Shown: positions 6,576 to 7,392 of the stretch, piece by piece
Numbering within the stretch: the stretch's first letter is position 1
Layout: each line of letters opens with the position of its first letter
Source: Clostridia bacterium
Lineage (GTDB): Bacteria; Bacillota; Clostridia; Oscillospirales; Acutalibacteraceae
DNA length: 7,392 bases
Direction: 5' to 3'
Assembly: GCA_017615405.1 (NCBI GenBank)
Contig: JAGAAE010000040.1
Coordinates: 1 to 7,392 of the forward strand
Notes under the pieces: generated by a model
The model's database searches: none
Seen by the model: the letters and a program-made list of their open reading frames with translations, nothing else
What the model was told of the DNA's origin: nothing
Translations under genes and position numbers: made by a program

Positions 6576-6615
6576 TATATGTTTAAAAGAATTATCATCA
6601 TTCTTTTTTCATATA
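6576..6615. promoter_or_regulatory. Candidate divergent sigma-E-type promoters
   Basis: The spacer between the YlbJ-like gene and yqfC is nearly mirror symmetric: TATATG (6576-6581), AGAAT (6588-6592), a 7-base centre, ATTCT (6600-6604), CATATA (6610-6615). Each strand therefore has a CATATA box, CATATAGT towards yqfC and CATATAAA towards ylbJ, each matching 6 of 8 positions of the sigma-E -10 consensus CATACAAT as I recall it. The AGAAT arms sit roughly where the -35 elements belong, about 14-15 bases upstream, but match that consensus poorly. Implied leaders are short in both directions, which lowers confidence. Confidence 0.35.
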
Positions 6616-6639
6616 GTTTACCGAAAGGATGTTTTTTAT

Positions 6640-6939
6640 ATGAAAAGCGACTGTAAATTCATACCGCCCAAAGGTAAACAGAAGATCCGATTTTCGGGCG
6701 GCGAGATCTTTACGTCAAACAGCCGTATCGAACTCTTTTCAAACAGAGAACTGATCCTGGAAGGGTGCCTCGGGGTCACGCAGTTCAACGATAACTATAT
6801 AAAACTATCCTTAAAGGGCGGCAGCCTCATCCTCTACGGCAGGGACTTTGATATAAGCGGGTTTTCGGAAAAAACCATAACGGTGCGGGGATTTATTGAG
6901 TCGATCGAGTTTTGTTTGGGAGATAGCGGCGATGTATAA
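6640..6939 (+). CDS. yqfC: Sporulation protein YqfC (YabP/YqfC family)
   Basis: 99 residues, the typical length of the family. After a short basic leader the protein has the beta-rich core expected of YabP/YqfC: IELFSNRELILEGCLGVTQFNDNYIKL at 30-56 (a conserved N/R-x-x-L-x-L-E-x-C/x-G-V-x-x-F/Y pattern), GGSLILYGRDFDISGFSEKTITVRG (60-84), and the closing IESIEF motif (86-91). No membrane segment or signal peptide is visible. In B. subtilis yqfC is transcribed with yqfD in the mother cell under sigma-E; its biochemical role is not established. The ATG at 6640 is preceded by AAAGGA at 6624-6629 with a 10-base spacer. Its last codons overlap the yqfD start by 8 bases, indicating translational coupling. 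Confidence 0.9.
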   Translation: MKSDCKFIPPKGKQKIRFSGGEIFTSNSRIELFSNRELILEGCLGVTQFNDNYIKLSLKGGSLILYGRDFDISGFSEKTITVRGFIESIEFCLGDSGDV

Positions 6940-7392
6940 TATTTTTCTTTTGATATTCGGACGTTTAAAGATCGAGATAAGCGGCAGTCAGATGGAAAGA
7001 TTTTTGAACTGTGCGGCAAAGAAAAAGATCCCCATAATGGACCTTCGCTACAAAAACAAGACCGTTACCGGGAATATCTCACCAAAATACTTTTTAAGGC
7101 TCAAGGACGCCCGACGCGGCATAGACGTCAGGATCCGGATACTCAAAAAAAGCGGCATGATTTTCAAGATAAAACCCCACCGGGAGCGCGTGGGGTTTAT
7201 TGTCGGTTTTCTCCTTTTCCTTACGATACTTAAATTTCTCTCGCTCTTTGTCTGGGGTATCGAAATAAGGGGGAACAAGACGGTTAAAAGTGCGGATTTA
7301 GCCGAAATATGCGCCTCGCTCGGCATAAAAAACGGTCGCCTTCAAAGCTCGCTCGATCCGAAGACCCTCGCCGACAAGATACTTCTTGCCGA
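6932..7392 (+). CDS. yqfD: Sporulation protein YqfD, 3' partial
   Basis: 153 codons are visible before the right edge; the family is about 390-400 residues. The ATG at 6932 lies inside yqfC and has GGGAG 9 bases upstream. The N-terminal domain (1-82) has the family pattern of a Lys/Gly strand (GRLKIEISGSQMERFLNCAAKK), a central IMDL strand, and RLKDARRGIDVRIRILKKSGMIF (56-78). One strong membrane helix follows at about 87-108 (VGFIVGFLLFLTILKFLSLFVW). Then comes VWGIEIRGNKTVKSADLAEICASLGIKNGRL, the start of an extracytoplasmic region that resembles FtsQ/POTRA-like beta folds. In B. subtilis yqfD belongs to the sigma-E regulon and is needed for efficient sporulation. The position directly behind yqfC is the conserved order; phoH and ybeY are commonly next in Firmicutes but are out of view here. 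Confidence 0.92.
   Translation, partial: MYNIFLLIFGRLKIEISGSQMERFLNCAAKKKIPIMDLRYKNKTVTGNISPKYFLRLKDARRGIDVRIRILKKSGMIFKIKPHRERVGFIVGFLLFLTILKFLSLFVWGIEIRGNKTVKSADLAEICASLGIKNGRLQSSLDPKTLADKILLA
7172..7198 (+). other. Stem-loop inside yqfD coding sequence
   Basis: AAACCCCAC (7172-7180) pairs perfectly with GTGGGGTTT (7190-7198) around a 9-base loop. It lies in codons just before the first membrane helix of YqfD and ends in a short TTTAT. The U-run is too short for a confident terminator. The structure could slow ribosomes or polymerase, or may simply reflect codon choice. Confidence 0.35.

Overview
The window looks like a piece of chromosome from an endospore-forming Firmicute, most likely class Clostridia. 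The evidence is a divergently transcribed yqfC-yqfD sporulation pair, a YlbJ-like sporulation membrane protein, a clustered glycolytic operon of Firmicute type, AGGAG-like ribosome binding sites, and AT-rich intergenic DNA around mid-GC genes. I saw no mobile element, CRISPR array, rRNA or tRNA. No gap between genes exceeds about 120 bases.

Layout: (1) Bases 3-593 (+) hold the C-terminal part of a membrane protein ending in two zinc ribbons; its start lies left of the window. (2) A hairpin at 630-668 separates it from the converging minus-strand genes and may terminate transcription from both sides. (3) Bases 5171 down to 667 (-) hold a four-gene operon, pgk, tpiA, gpmI and a compact M20/M28-type metallopeptidase, with gaps of 46-70 bases. 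The three enzymes catalyse 1,3-BPG to 3-PG, DHAP/GAP interconversion, and 3-PG to 2-PG. All expected catalytic residues are present. gap and eno, often in the same cluster in Firmicutes, are not adjacent. A sigma-A-like promoter with a perfect palindrome over its -35 lies at 5213-5240, and a strong intrinsic terminator at 5266-5296 insulates the operon from the genes upstream. (4) Bases 6565 down to 5291 (-) hold the YlbJ-like protein followed by a 72-residue Cys-rich protein. (5) Bases 6640 to the right edge (+) hold yqfC and the first 153 codons of yqfD, overlapping by 8 bases.

The YlbJ-like gene and yqfCD diverge from a 74-base spacer with pseudo-mirror symmetry, carrying CATATA boxes on both strands that resemble the -10 of the mother-cell sporulation factor sigma-E. 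All three homologues belong to the sigma-E regulon in Bacillus subtilis, so coordinated mother-cell expression is a reasonable inference. I found no clear undescribed system. The least explained items are the 72-residue Cys protein, the cationic tail of the peptidase, and the palindrome at the glycolytic promoter.
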